A stretch of 64,000 nucleotides of DNA from Paenibacillus sp. 19GGS1-52. GTDB taxonomy: Bacteria > Bacillota > Bacilli > Paenibacillales > Paenibacillaceae. Shown here piece by piece: positions 40,599-48,446 of the stretch. The notes beneath the pieces are model-generated. The model was not told the DNA's origin. It searched no databases and saw only the letters and a list, made by a program, of their open reading frames with translations. Every line of letters starts with the position of its first letter. Positions within the stretch are counted from its first letter, which is position 1. Position numbers and translations under genes: made by a program. The DNA is taken from contig NZ_CP059724.1 of NCBI RefSeq assembly GCF_022369515.1, positions 1,488,001 to 1,552,000 on the forward strand. Direction: 5' to 3'.

Positions 40599-42203
40599 AT
40601 GACTAAAAGATGGTCTAAGAAAATGGCAAGCCCGGCGTTAGCGGTTGTGTTAATCTCCACAATGTTGTTGTCCGCATGTTCTTCTAAAGAGGAGTCCACG
40701 AATGGGGGGGCTTCCGCAGAGACGGCTTCTACATTAAAGGTAGAGTTGTTCGATCGGGGGAATACACCGGCTGGTTACTCCATTTCAGACAGTTATTTGA
40801 CTAAACTTGTGCAGGAGAGATTCGGCAAGCCTAACAACATTGATGTTAAATTCATACCGGTACCACGTTCTGAAGAGATCCAGAAGCTTAATGTGTTGAT
40901 GGCAAGTGGAAGCGAAGTGCCGGATGTCGTGTTCACCTACGATTCAGGAACCTTTAATCGCTACGCAGAACAGGGTGGGCTGACGGAGCTATCAGATCTC
41001 ATTGATCAATACGGTCCCAACCTCAAAAAATTCCTGGGCGAGGATACCTTGGCCTACGGACAGTATAATGGAGAACAATTCGCAATTCCCGGCAGAAGAC
41101 TTGTGCTTGGTAAATACGCTGGGTATGTTCGCCAGGATTGGCTCGATAAGCTGAAGCTGCCAGTTCCGCAGACGACAGATGAGCTGTACACCACGCTCAA
41201 AGCGTTTAAGGATCAGGACCCAGGCGAAACAGGGGGCAAGGTTATACCCTTTGGCGTGAGTCTTTCGTCGGCACAATATGAACCGTTGCTCTGGTCCTTT
41301 ATCAAGCCCCTTACAGAGGAACAACAGTATACGCTGACTCAGCAACTCGGTTCCAATGACTATCCGGTTCTGCTTCCAGGCTTTGAAGATGCTCTGAAGT
41401 TCATGAACAAATTATACAATGAGGGCCTGATGAGCAAAGACTTTGGCCTGGATAAAGATAAGAAGCAGCTATGGCAAAGTCTGCAGAATGGTCAGGTCGG
41501 TTTCTATACCGAGGATGCCGGAGAATTGTACTTCAGTCAGAACGATACTTACAAAAATCTGCAGGCAACCGTTCCTGGCGCTGTGATGACGCCGGTAGAT
41601 GCATTCACCAACTCAGAAGGCAAGCATGCCAAACCGGCATATGCTCCTAACGCTATGTATGTGATGATTCCTAAATCCAGCGAACATGCTGTAGAGGCGA
41701 TCAAATACCTCGATTGGATGGCATCTGGCACGAATCTCTTCGATATTCAGTTCGGAGTTGAGAACGAGAACTTCACATTGGTAGATGGTGTTCCGGTTGT
41801 TAAGCCAGATGCCACTCAGGAAGCTATTGATAAGATTTATAATTTTGGTGACATTGCCGTAATTGTGAATGGTAAATTTGCCGGTGACGATGTGAAGAAT
41901 GAAGCGGCTTATATTGCCCAGACACCAGCAGAGTTCCAAGCAGACATGCGCAAATCGGTAGAAATCTCCAATACGGATACCATTCAACCGATACGGTTTG
42001 ATCACCCGATTGAAGCAGAGGCGAAATACGGAACAGCTCTGGCTGATAAATTCCAAGAGATAATTGTGAAGCTGACAATGGTGAAGACAGATCAATTCGA
42101 TAGTACTTACCAATCGGTAATGAAGGATTATATGTCAAGCGGAGGTCAGGCCATTCTGGATGAACGTACCGCAGCTTATAAAGAAATGAGCACTAAAAAA
42201 TAG
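40599..42203 (+). CDS. LplA-type sugar ABC transporter substrate-binding lipoprotein
   Basis: A protein of 534 residues, the large LplA class (usual length 500-560). Lipobox LLSAC (Cys about 27). The binding domain includes VPDVVFTYDSGTFNRYAEQG, FAIPGRRLVLGKYAGYVRQD and GVPVVKPDATQEAID. AAGGGGAAGG precedes ATG 40599. Together with the next two genes it forms an importer for complex carbohydrate-derived oligosaccharides; no ATPase is encoded nearby, as usual for MsmX-dependent systems. Confidence 0.9.
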   Translation: MTKRWSKKMASPALAVVLISTMLLSACSSKEESTNGGASAETASTLKVELFDRGNTPAGYSISDSYLTKLVQERFGKPNNIDVKFIPVPRSEEIQKLNVLMASGSEVPDVVFTYDSGTFNRYAEQGGLTELSDLIDQYGPNLKKFLGEDTLAYGQYNGEQFAIPGRRLVLGKYAGYVRQDWLDKLKLPVPQTTDELYTTLKAFKDQDPGETGGKVIPFGVSLSSAQYEPLLWSFIKPLTEEQQYTLTQQLGSNDYPVLLPGFEDALKFMNKLYNEGLMSKDFGLDKDKKQLWQSLQNGQVGFYTEDAGELYFSQNDTYKNLQATVPGAVMTPVDAFTNSEGKHAKPAYAPNAMYVMIPKSSEHAVEAIKYLDWMASGTNLFDIQFGVENENFTLVDGVPVVKPDATQEAIDKIYNFGDIAVIVNGKFAGDDVKNEAAYIAQTPAEFQADMRKSVEISNTDTIQPIRFDHPIEAEAKYGTALADKFQEIIVKLTMVKTDQFDSTYQSVMKDYMSSGGQAILDERTAAYKEMSTKK

Positions 42204-42284
42204 TTGGCCCGCGAGATGGATGGGGAGTCAGATTTGGCTCCCTCCCAAATCCTGGTGCTCCAGTCAAGAAGGGGAGTGATAGCA

Positions 42285-43187
42285 GTGAAGAATACCGTCT
42301 ATTTACGCAGAAACTGGCAGCTATATGCTCTGCTTACACTGCCGCTCATTTATTTCGTTATTTTTAAATATGGTCCGATGTATGGCGTGCAGATTGCATT
42401 TAAGGACTTTAATTTCTTTCAGGGCATTTCCAAGAGTCCATGGATCGGTCTGGATACCTTTAGAGAGGTATTTCAGAATAATGATTTCTTTAAGGCACTG
42501 CGCAATACACTGCTGCTCAATCTGCTGGATCTGGTTGTATCCTTTCCTGCTCCGCTTATACTGGCCATTCTACTATATGAGCTGCGGATCACCTGGTTTA
42601 AAAAAATAGCCCAGACGATTCTTTATATTCCCCATTTCATTTCCTGGGTGATTATCGGTGGGATTGTTCTGCAAGTATTCGGCACACAGACTGGTTTCAT
42701 TAACAATATGCTCTCTGGCCTGGGCTTAAATGAAATTCCGTTTTTGTCAGACAAAAATTACTGGCTTGTCACATATCTGCTTGTTGGGGTCTGGCAAAGT
42801 GCGGGTTGGGGGACGATCCTCTATCTGGCCTCCTTGGCAGGCATTAATAAGGAATTGTTTGAAGCGGCAGAAGTGGATGGAGCGAACCGTTTTAAGCGGA
42901 TCTGGCATATTTCATTGCCGGGAATAAAGACAACGATTGCCACCCTGTTGATTATTAATCTTGGAAACATGATTTCCATTGGCTTTGATCGTCCGTTTAT
43001 TATCGGCAACGTGGCTGTGCGTGACTATTCCGAAGTGCTGAGCACCTTTGTATACCGGGTGGGTATTCAGTCCGGGCAAATTTCGCTGGCAACAGCGGTA
43101 GGCTTATTTCAGGCATTGGTAGGACTTTTATTTCTTCTCGGTGCAAATTACGCTTCCAAGAAACTGGCAGATGAGAGTATTCTCTAG
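42285..43187 (+). CDS. LplB-type sugar ABC transporter permease
   Basis: A protein of 300 residues with about six membrane segments. The start has LPLIYFVIFKYGPMYGVQIA, typical of LplB, and the EAA motif is LFEAAEVDGANRFKRIWHIS. GTG 42285 follows GGGGAG by eight bases. The open frame extends to TTG 42204, directly after the lplA-like stop, but that extension has no RBS and an untypical composition. Confidence 0.9.
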   Translation: MKNTVYLRRNWQLYALLTLPLIYFVIFKYGPMYGVQIAFKDFNFFQGISKSPWIGLDTFREVFQNNDFFKALRNTLLLNLLDLVVSFPAPLILAILLYELRITWFKKIAQTILYIPHFISWVIIGGIVLQVFGTQTGFINNMLSGLGLNEIPFLSDKNYWLVTYLLVGVWQSAGWGTILYLASLAGINKELFEAAEVDGANRFKRIWHISLPGIKTTIATLLIINLGNMISIGFDRPFIIGNVAVRDYSEVLSTFVYRVGIQSGQISLATAVGLFQALVGLLFLLGANYASKKLADESIL

Positions 43188-43229
43188 CTCTTGCCTGAAC
43201 TATCTATTATTAACCGAGGGGAAATTAAA

Positions 43230-44102
43230 ATGAGCGAACGAATGTCCAACCGGGTATTTGATTGGTTCAATAACTTGTTCATCATTGCTGTTATGATCCT
43301 GTGTCTAACTCCATTTATTCATATCATTGCGATCTCCTTAAGCTCCAATCGTCCGATTGTGGCGGGCTTGGTATCCTTTTTACCTGTAGAATTCAGCATA
43401 GAAGCATATAGCAGAGTGTTTACCGATATGTCGATGATCCGCTCTCTTGGCTTCACTGTGTTCCTGACTATTCTGGCTACTATTCTGTCCATGGCCTTGA
43501 CCATAGCGGTTGCTTATTCTTTATCCAAAAGAGAGCTGAAGGGCCGCAAATGGTTCATGCTGATCATTGTGATTACGATGTTCTTCAGCGGTGGGATCAT
43601 ACCGGAATATATTCTGGTTCGGAACCTCCATCTTCTGGATACAATCTGGGCTCTTGTATTGCCGGGTCTCATTAGCCCCTTCTACATGATTATCCTTATT
43701 TCATTCCTGAATAATATTCCCTCAAGCCTGGAGGAAGCTGCGGAGATTGATGGGAGCACCCATCTGGGTACCCTGATTCGTATCATTCTTCCACTATCGA
43801 TGCCTGCCTTGGCAACGCTAAGTCTCTTCTATGCCGTGGGACGGTGGAATGGATTTCAGGATGCGCTTATGTACATTACGAAGCCGGAGATCTACCCGCT
43901 ACAATTAAAGCTGTACCAGATGATTCAGAACAACCAGGTAAGTGATCTGATGCAAGCTGAAGGAATTAGTGCAGCAACCGTGCTTCCAGAGAGTCTGAAA
44001 GCAGCAAGCGTTATATTTTCTACCCTGCCGATTCTGATCGTCTATCCATTCCTCCAGCGTTATTTCATTAGCGGAATGATGATGGGTGCAGTCAAAGGTT
44101 AA
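43230..44102 (+). CDS. YtcP/LplC-type sugar ABC transporter permease
   Basis: A protein of 290 residues, six membrane segments, with the EAA motif LEEAAEIDGSTHLGTLIRII and the family C-terminus YFISGMMMGAVKG. ATG 43230 follows GAGGGGA. It partners the 42285 permease. The next gene starts 18 bases downstream, so the unknown 565-residue protein is part of the operon. Confidence 0.9.
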   Translation: MSERMSNRVFDWFNNLFIIAVMILCLTPFIHIIAISLSSNRPIVAGLVSFLPVEFSIEAYSRVFTDMSMIRSLGFTVFLTILATILSMALTIAVAYSLSKRELKGRKWFMLIIVITMFFSGGIIPEYILVRNLHLLDTIWALVLPGLISPFYMIILISFLNNIPSSLEEAAEIDGSTHLGTLIRIILPLSMPALATLSLFYAVGRWNGFQDALMYITKPEIYPLQLKLYQMIQNNQVSDLMQAEGISAATVLPESLKAASVIFSTLPILIVYPFLQRYFISGMMMGAVKG

Positions 44103-44120
44103 GGAGAAGGGGAGAGGGTT

Positions 44121-45818
44121 GTGACTTTGGTTAACATAGAGAGGCTTACGGAAGAACAGCAGTATCTGGTAGTTCAATCTATGACAATGATGGACAGTTA
44201 CTATGATGCTGAGATGCAACTGTTAAAGGATGAAGAGCAGCCAGACCGGCATGATACTCGGGGCAGTGCACATTATGCGTTGGGGCTCTTGATCAGAAGG
44301 GGCCCTGGCGATCTGGAACGGGCTTGCGGGTTGATTGCAAAAGTGATAGATCTGCAATTTGATTATCCTTCCGAAATCTATCATGGCACCTTCCGTACTT
44401 CGCCTACAGCAGCTACCCCGCCTGTTGGCAATTATGACTGGAAATCGTTTGCGCCAGGCTTTGCTTATTTTCTGAATGATACGATGGAGAAGATAGGCCA
44501 GCGGTTAACCAATAGACTATCCCGCGCGGAACATCCGGCAATTTCTGGCCTTGATCCTAAAACGATCAAGCAAAGCTTGCAAGACGCTATAGATGAAGTG
44601 CTGCCGCCGGTATGGAGAAGTTATGATCCTAATTGGCGTGAATTTATTGCCTGTGCCTTTGCGATGATACTGGATCATTTCGCCGAAATATTGCCGCATG
44701 AGCTGGTAATGCGGATGGACGAATCTATGGATAAAGCTGTCGGAGCCTCCATTGATCGGCGTTTATCCGACGCTGTACCGATGAATTCGAACATCGAATT
44801 AATGCATATTTTTATTGCCCATTACTATGGTCACCGCTTAGGAAATGCCGCGTGGATTCAACATGCAGATCGGGAAGCGGTTAGCTTCCAGGCTGCTTTT
44901 GCCGAGTTTGGTTCCTTTGCGGAATTCAATACGACTACCTACTATGGTGTGGATTTGACGGTGCTGGGCATGTGGAGAAGTTATGGCCGATCACCTGAGT
45001 TCGTAAAAATAGGAGCTGAGCTTGAGCAGGGCCTGTGGGTAAATATTGCTCTGTTCTATAACCCTAACCTGGAAAACCTATCGGGCCCGTTCTCCCGTGC
45101 CTATGAGATGGAAATGAGAGGCCATAGCTCTATAGGAGTATTTCTATATCTTGCCCTAGGGAAGGGTTATGAATATTTGGCAGGTCTTAACTGTGAATCC
45201 AGTCATGATCCGTTGATCGCGCTTGTGGGCGTGGATGTGCCCGAAGCGCTCAGACCGCTGCTTGTTGCTCATCGGGAGGACCGAAGAATAGAGAAGCAGT
45301 TCCGGGAGCTTTGCGAAAGAGACAAGCCCGGCCAGAACCGGAATCTATGCACCGCTGCAGCCTGGATCGAACAAGATTTGATGATCGGCGCAATGTCTGG
45401 CAGCCGGAACACGAACGGGCAGATGCACTCGGGAACCATTCATTGGAAAGCTCAGGATGGTGAAAAGTATTATTTGCGGCTGATCCGCCGAGAGGTTGGA
45501 AAGGGCTGGAATACTCATCTTCGCGGAATCAACTTTGAGGCAAGAGTGGCTAAGGATTTGTTGGCTGTTGATGTCAGCCTGAATACGGAGCTGGAGATAG
45601 AGATCTATTTTGAAATCAGAGGAGCTAATATTTCTGCTGGTTCTTTTACACCGGATATCTGGAATATGCCTGGACTCACCTTAAAGGTAGAGGTTTCAGC
45701 TCCAGAGCCCTCTATTATTCAGAAGGAAGGCTTTGTGGAAGTCGTATATCTTTATCGCCCTCAGAATATCAGTCCTGATATGAGTTTCACACTGCGGGTA
45801 GCCCCGGCTCCTTTATAA
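44121..45818 (+). CDS. Unknown 565-residue protein of the sugar operon
   Basis: A large soluble protein without a signal peptide, so cytoplasmic. Residues ~10-400 are helical with repeated aromatic motifs (FAPGFAYFLNDTMEKIG, IELMHIFIAHYYGHRLG, FNTTTYYGVDLTVLGMWRSY). Residues ~410-565 are beta-rich. An (alpha/alpha) toroid followed by a beta-sandwich, as in heparinase II/III-like lyases or unsaturated glycosidases, is a plausible reading, but I cannot assign a family. GTG 44121 has GGAGAGGG upstream. Its operon position suggests it processes the imported oligosaccharide. Confidence 0.6.
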   Translation: MTLVNIERLTEEQQYLVVQSMTMMDSYYDAEMQLLKDEEQPDRHDTRGSAHYALGLLIRRGPGDLERACGLIAKVIDLQFDYPSEIYHGTFRTSPTAATPPVGNYDWKSFAPGFAYFLNDTMEKIGQRLTNRLSRAEHPAISGLDPKTIKQSLQDAIDEVLPPVWRSYDPNWREFIACAFAMILDHFAEILPHELVMRMDESMDKAVGASIDRRLSDAVPMNSNIELMHIFIAHYYGHRLGNAAWIQHADREAVSFQAAFAEFGSFAEFNTTTYYGVDLTVLGMWRSYGRSPEFVKIGAELEQGLWVNIALFYNPNLENLSGPFSRAYEMEMRGHSSIGVFLYLALGKGYEYLAGLNCESSHDPLIALVGVDVPEALRPLLVAHREDRRIEKQFRELCERDKPGQNRNLCTAAAWIEQDLMIGAMSGSRNTNGQMHSGTIHWKAQDGEKYYLRLIRREVGKGWNTHLRGINFEARVAKDLLAVDVSLNTELEIEIYFEIRGANISAGSFTPDIWNMPGLTLKVEVSAPEPSIIQKEGFVEVVYLYRPQNISPDMSFTLRVAPAPL

Positions 45819-45890
45819 CTTCTTCACATCTTGCCAATTAGTTCTTCACATCTTTGGGTTATGCTATATCCATAAGAGGGGGGAACGACA

Positions 45891-46172
45891 ATGAAAAAAC
45901 TAGGATTGGCTATTATTGCATTGGTTTTGGTAATGGGTATTGGCACGAGCGTCTATGCAGCGAGTACGGATAAAGGTGAAAGCTTTTTTGAACGAATGCT
46001 GCCTATTGCGAAGCAAATGCATCCCGATTTGACTGATGCGCAGATCAAGGATATGGCGGATAACTGTCAGAAGAATAATGGAACAGGTACGGGAAGCATG
46101 ATGAATAACTCGAGCAATCGCGGTAGTATGATGAATAATTCCAAGAATCGCAGTAATATGATGAATTTTTAA
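45891..46172 (+). CDS. Small secreted Met/Asn-rich protein (93 aa)
   Basis: The signal peptide is clear (MKKLGLAIIALVLVMG..., cleavage after SVYA). The mature N-terminal half is a small helical domain (MLPIAKQMHPDLTDAQIKDM). The C-terminus is built from three repeats of roughly SMMNN-S-NR(G/S), giving paired methionines that could bind soft metals such as Cu(I). GAGGGGGGAA precedes ATG 45891. The neighbouring two-component system has an unusually Met-rich sensor region, suggesting a common signal. Confidence 0.65.
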   Translation: MKKLGLAIIALVLVMGIGTSVYAASTDKGESFFERMLPIAKQMHPDLTDAQIKDMADNCQKNNGTGTGSMMNNSSNRGSMMNNSKNRSNMMNF

Positions 46173-46189
46173 GGGAAGCCTGATACGAT

Positions 46190-46222
46190 AGACCTCTGAG
46201 CTAGTGCTGAGGTCTTTTTTTT
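46190..46222 (+). terminator. Intrinsic terminator
   Basis: AGACCTC-n12-GAGGTCT stem followed by a run of T (46214-46222). It separates the Met-rich protein gene from the two-component operon. Confidence 0.85.
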
Positions 46223-46234
46223 ATAGTTGAAGGG

Positions 46235-46951
46235 ATGATGAGAGTGAATACGGCGACAATTCTAATTGTGGATGATGAAAATGATATTCTTCAGGTAATC
46301 AAGGCTTATCTGGAGAAAAGTAACTATATTGTGTATGAAGCCGATTCGGGAAAAGGGGCGCTGCAGCTCTTTGAGAACCTCCGACCCGATCTGGTGGTGC
46401 TTGATTTAATGCTGCCGGATATTTCTGGTGAAGAGGTGTGCCGTGCTATCCGCAAGAAATCCAACATTCCCATTCTTATGCTAACTGCCAAGAGCAGTGA
46501 AGATGATATGGTGAATGGTCTGCTAATGGGAGCGGATGATTATATTACGAAGCCCTTTAGTCCGCGCGAACTGCTTGTCCGAGTAATCAGTCTGTTGAGA
46601 AGAGCACAGCTGCAGACGGAGCGGGGAGGCGAGAATACAGTGGTCTTCGGTGGTGGACGCTTGAGCATTGATCCAGATCTGCATGAGATTAGGGTGGACG
46701 GAGAAGCGGTCTCCTTTACACCGATCGAATTTAAACTGTTGGAGATTCTGTCCAGGCATCCCAAGCGAGCTTTCAGCCGCCTTGAACTAGTCAATCTGAT
46801 TCAAGGCGATACCTTCGAGGGGTTTGAACGTACGATTGATGTACACATCAAGAATGTTAGGCAAAAGATAGGTGATGATCCCAAACGACCTGTATTTATA
46901 GCGACAGTGTTTGGAATTGGCTATAAATTTCAGGTGAATGAAGATGTTTAG
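46235..46951 (+). CDS. OmpR/PhoB-type response regulator
   Basis: A protein of 238 residues. The receiver has VDDEND and phospho-acceptor Asp57 in LVVLDLMLPDISG, and Lys in ITKPFSPREL. The C-terminal winged helix ends with IDVHIKNVRQKIGDDP and IATVFGIGYKF. The first ATGs (46235, 46238) lie close to GAAGGG; GTG 46244 is a possible alternative. It overlaps the kinase gene and is its partner. Confidence 0.9.
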   Translation: MMRVNTATILIVDDENDILQVIKAYLEKSNYIVYEADSGKGALQLFENLRPDLVVLDLMLPDISGEEVCRAIRKKSNIPILMLTAKSSEDDMVNGLLMGADDYITKPFSPRELLVRVISLLRRAQLQTERGGENTVVFGGGRLSIDPDLHEIRVDGEAVSFTPIEFKLLEILSRHPKRAFSRLELVNLIQGDTFEGFERTIDVHIKNVRQKIGDDPKRPVFIATVFGIGYKFQVNEDV

Positions 46952-48278
46952 AGGCGGACTTCGCAAAAAGCTGCTACTGTCCCATATGAGCATAGCTTTA
47001 TGCTCACTGCTGATTATCATGCTTCTGGTGAACCTGGTGATGAATATCTCGTTTGGCAAATACATCGAGAACCAACAGAAGACAGAAGCTGGCTATCTAC
47101 TGGAAGACCTGCAGGCGTCCTATGACCCAGCGAATCCCTGGGCAATGAACACGTTGATGGGGGTTTCTCATCAAGCCATGCAGCGCAATTATAATATCAG
47201 CATCTTTGATGCGGATGGCAAGCTGGTTTGGAATGGGGCACAGATGGGCATGTCTATGCCTTCGACAGCAGCAGGAGCTATGGCCAGCTATCCCATAATG
47301 AAGGATGGGCTAAGAATCGGAACCTTAGAAATGCGCGGCAATGGCGGGGCTATGCAAATGCAAAACCAGAGTTTCCTGCAAATGTTCAACAGGTTTTCCT
47401 GGGGAGCACTTATTCTGGTGCTTGCCGGGGCGTATCTATACAGCAGATTTATTGCCCGCGGTATCAGCCGTCCGCTTATTCAGATCAAGGAGATTGCAGT
47501 GCGAATGCGGGAGGGTGATTTATCACAAAGAATTACGCTTACGGAAAGAGAAACAGAAGTGGAAGAAGTGGGCCGGGCGCTTAACTTTCTTGCCGATACC
47601 TTACAGCAGCAGGAGAGACTACGGAAGAATCTGACGGCAGATGTAGCCCATGAACTGCGTACTCCATTGACTACCATTCAGAGCCATATCGAAGCTTTTC
47701 AGGATGGAGTGTGGGAAGCAACACCCGACAAGCTGCAGGTTTGCCATGATCAAGTGATCCGGCTGGTGCAGCTCATTAGTGATCTGGAGAAATTGAGTGC
47801 AGCCGAGAATCCGATGATACAGTTGCGACAGGAGAGTCTTATCCTCAATCATGTGATCCATGATTCTGTGAATTCGGTAGTGGTGCAGTCAGACAAACGG
47901 AGCCTGTCGCTGACCGTTCATGAGGATACTGAGGTACATATGACAGGGGATTACGAACGTTTGGTACAGGTGTTTGTGAATTTGCTGAATAATGCCTTCA
48001 AATATACCAAGGAAGGTCGGATTGAGGTGTGGATCACCGAAGATCCCTCTGAGATCAAGGTGACCATTACAGATACAGGGCTTGGAATTTCGCCAGAGGA
48101 ATTGCCGTTTATTTACGAACGCTTTTACCGTGGTGAGAAGTCGCGCAACCGGAAGACTGGTGGAGCGGGAATTGGCCTGGCTATTGTAAAAGCAATTGTG
48201 GAAGCACATGGCGGCAAAGTTGCAGTTCAGAGTACTTTAGGCAAAGGTTCAGAATTCAGCGTGTTTTTCCCTAAATGA
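46944..48278 (+). CDS. BaeS-type sensor histidine kinase with Met-rich sensor region
   Basis: A protein of 444 residues. Membrane segments near 15-37 and 148-168 enclose a ~110-residue extracytoplasmic region rich in Met and Gln (GAQMGMSMPSTAAGAMAS, GGAMQMQNQSFLQMF). HAMP follows, then phospho-acceptor His236 in DVAHELRTPLTTI, N box FVNLLNNAFKYT, and G boxes DTGLGI and GGAGIGLAI. ATG 46944 follows AGGTGA; ATG 46938 is two codons upstream. A soft-metal or envelope-stress signal is a reasonable guess from the methionines, not proven. Confidence 0.88.
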   Translation: MFRGGLRKKLLLSHMSIALCSLLIIMLLVNLVMNISFGKYIENQQKTEAGYLLEDLQASYDPANPWAMNTLMGVSHQAMQRNYNISIFDADGKLVWNGAQMGMSMPSTAAGAMASYPIMKDGLRIGTLEMRGNGGAMQMQNQSFLQMFNRFSWGALILVLAGAYLYSRFIARGISRPLIQIKEIAVRMREGDLSQRITLTERETEVEEVGRALNFLADTLQQQERLRKNLTADVAHELRTPLTTIQSHIEAFQDGVWEATPDKLQVCHDQVIRLVQLISDLEKLSAAENPMIQLRQESLILNHVIHDSVNSVVVQSDKRSLSLTVHEDTEVHMTGDYERLVQVFVNLLNNAFKYTKEGRIEVWITEDPSEIKVTITDTGLGISPEELPFIYERFYRGEKSRNRKTGGAGIGLAIVKAIVEAHGGKVAVQSTLGKGSEFSVFFPK

Positions 48279-48303
48279 GGAGAAAGACAGAATATTCATA
48301 GAT

Positions 48304-48349
48304 TTAGCCTTCTTTTGTCCCTTTTTAGGACGAAAGTGGGCTTTTTTTG
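48304..48349 (+). terminator. Intrinsic terminator after the kinase gene
   Basis: Imperfect stem AGCCTTCTTTTGTCC with GGACGAAAGTGGGCT, then TTTTTTTG. Confidence 0.8.
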
Positions 48350-48446
48350 TTAGGTTAGGTAATTTCCTGTCATCAATTAATTATGGAAAAATAATGAAAT
48401 TATCTTTATAATTAGAAGAATATCAGATTAGAGAGGATGAAATCTT

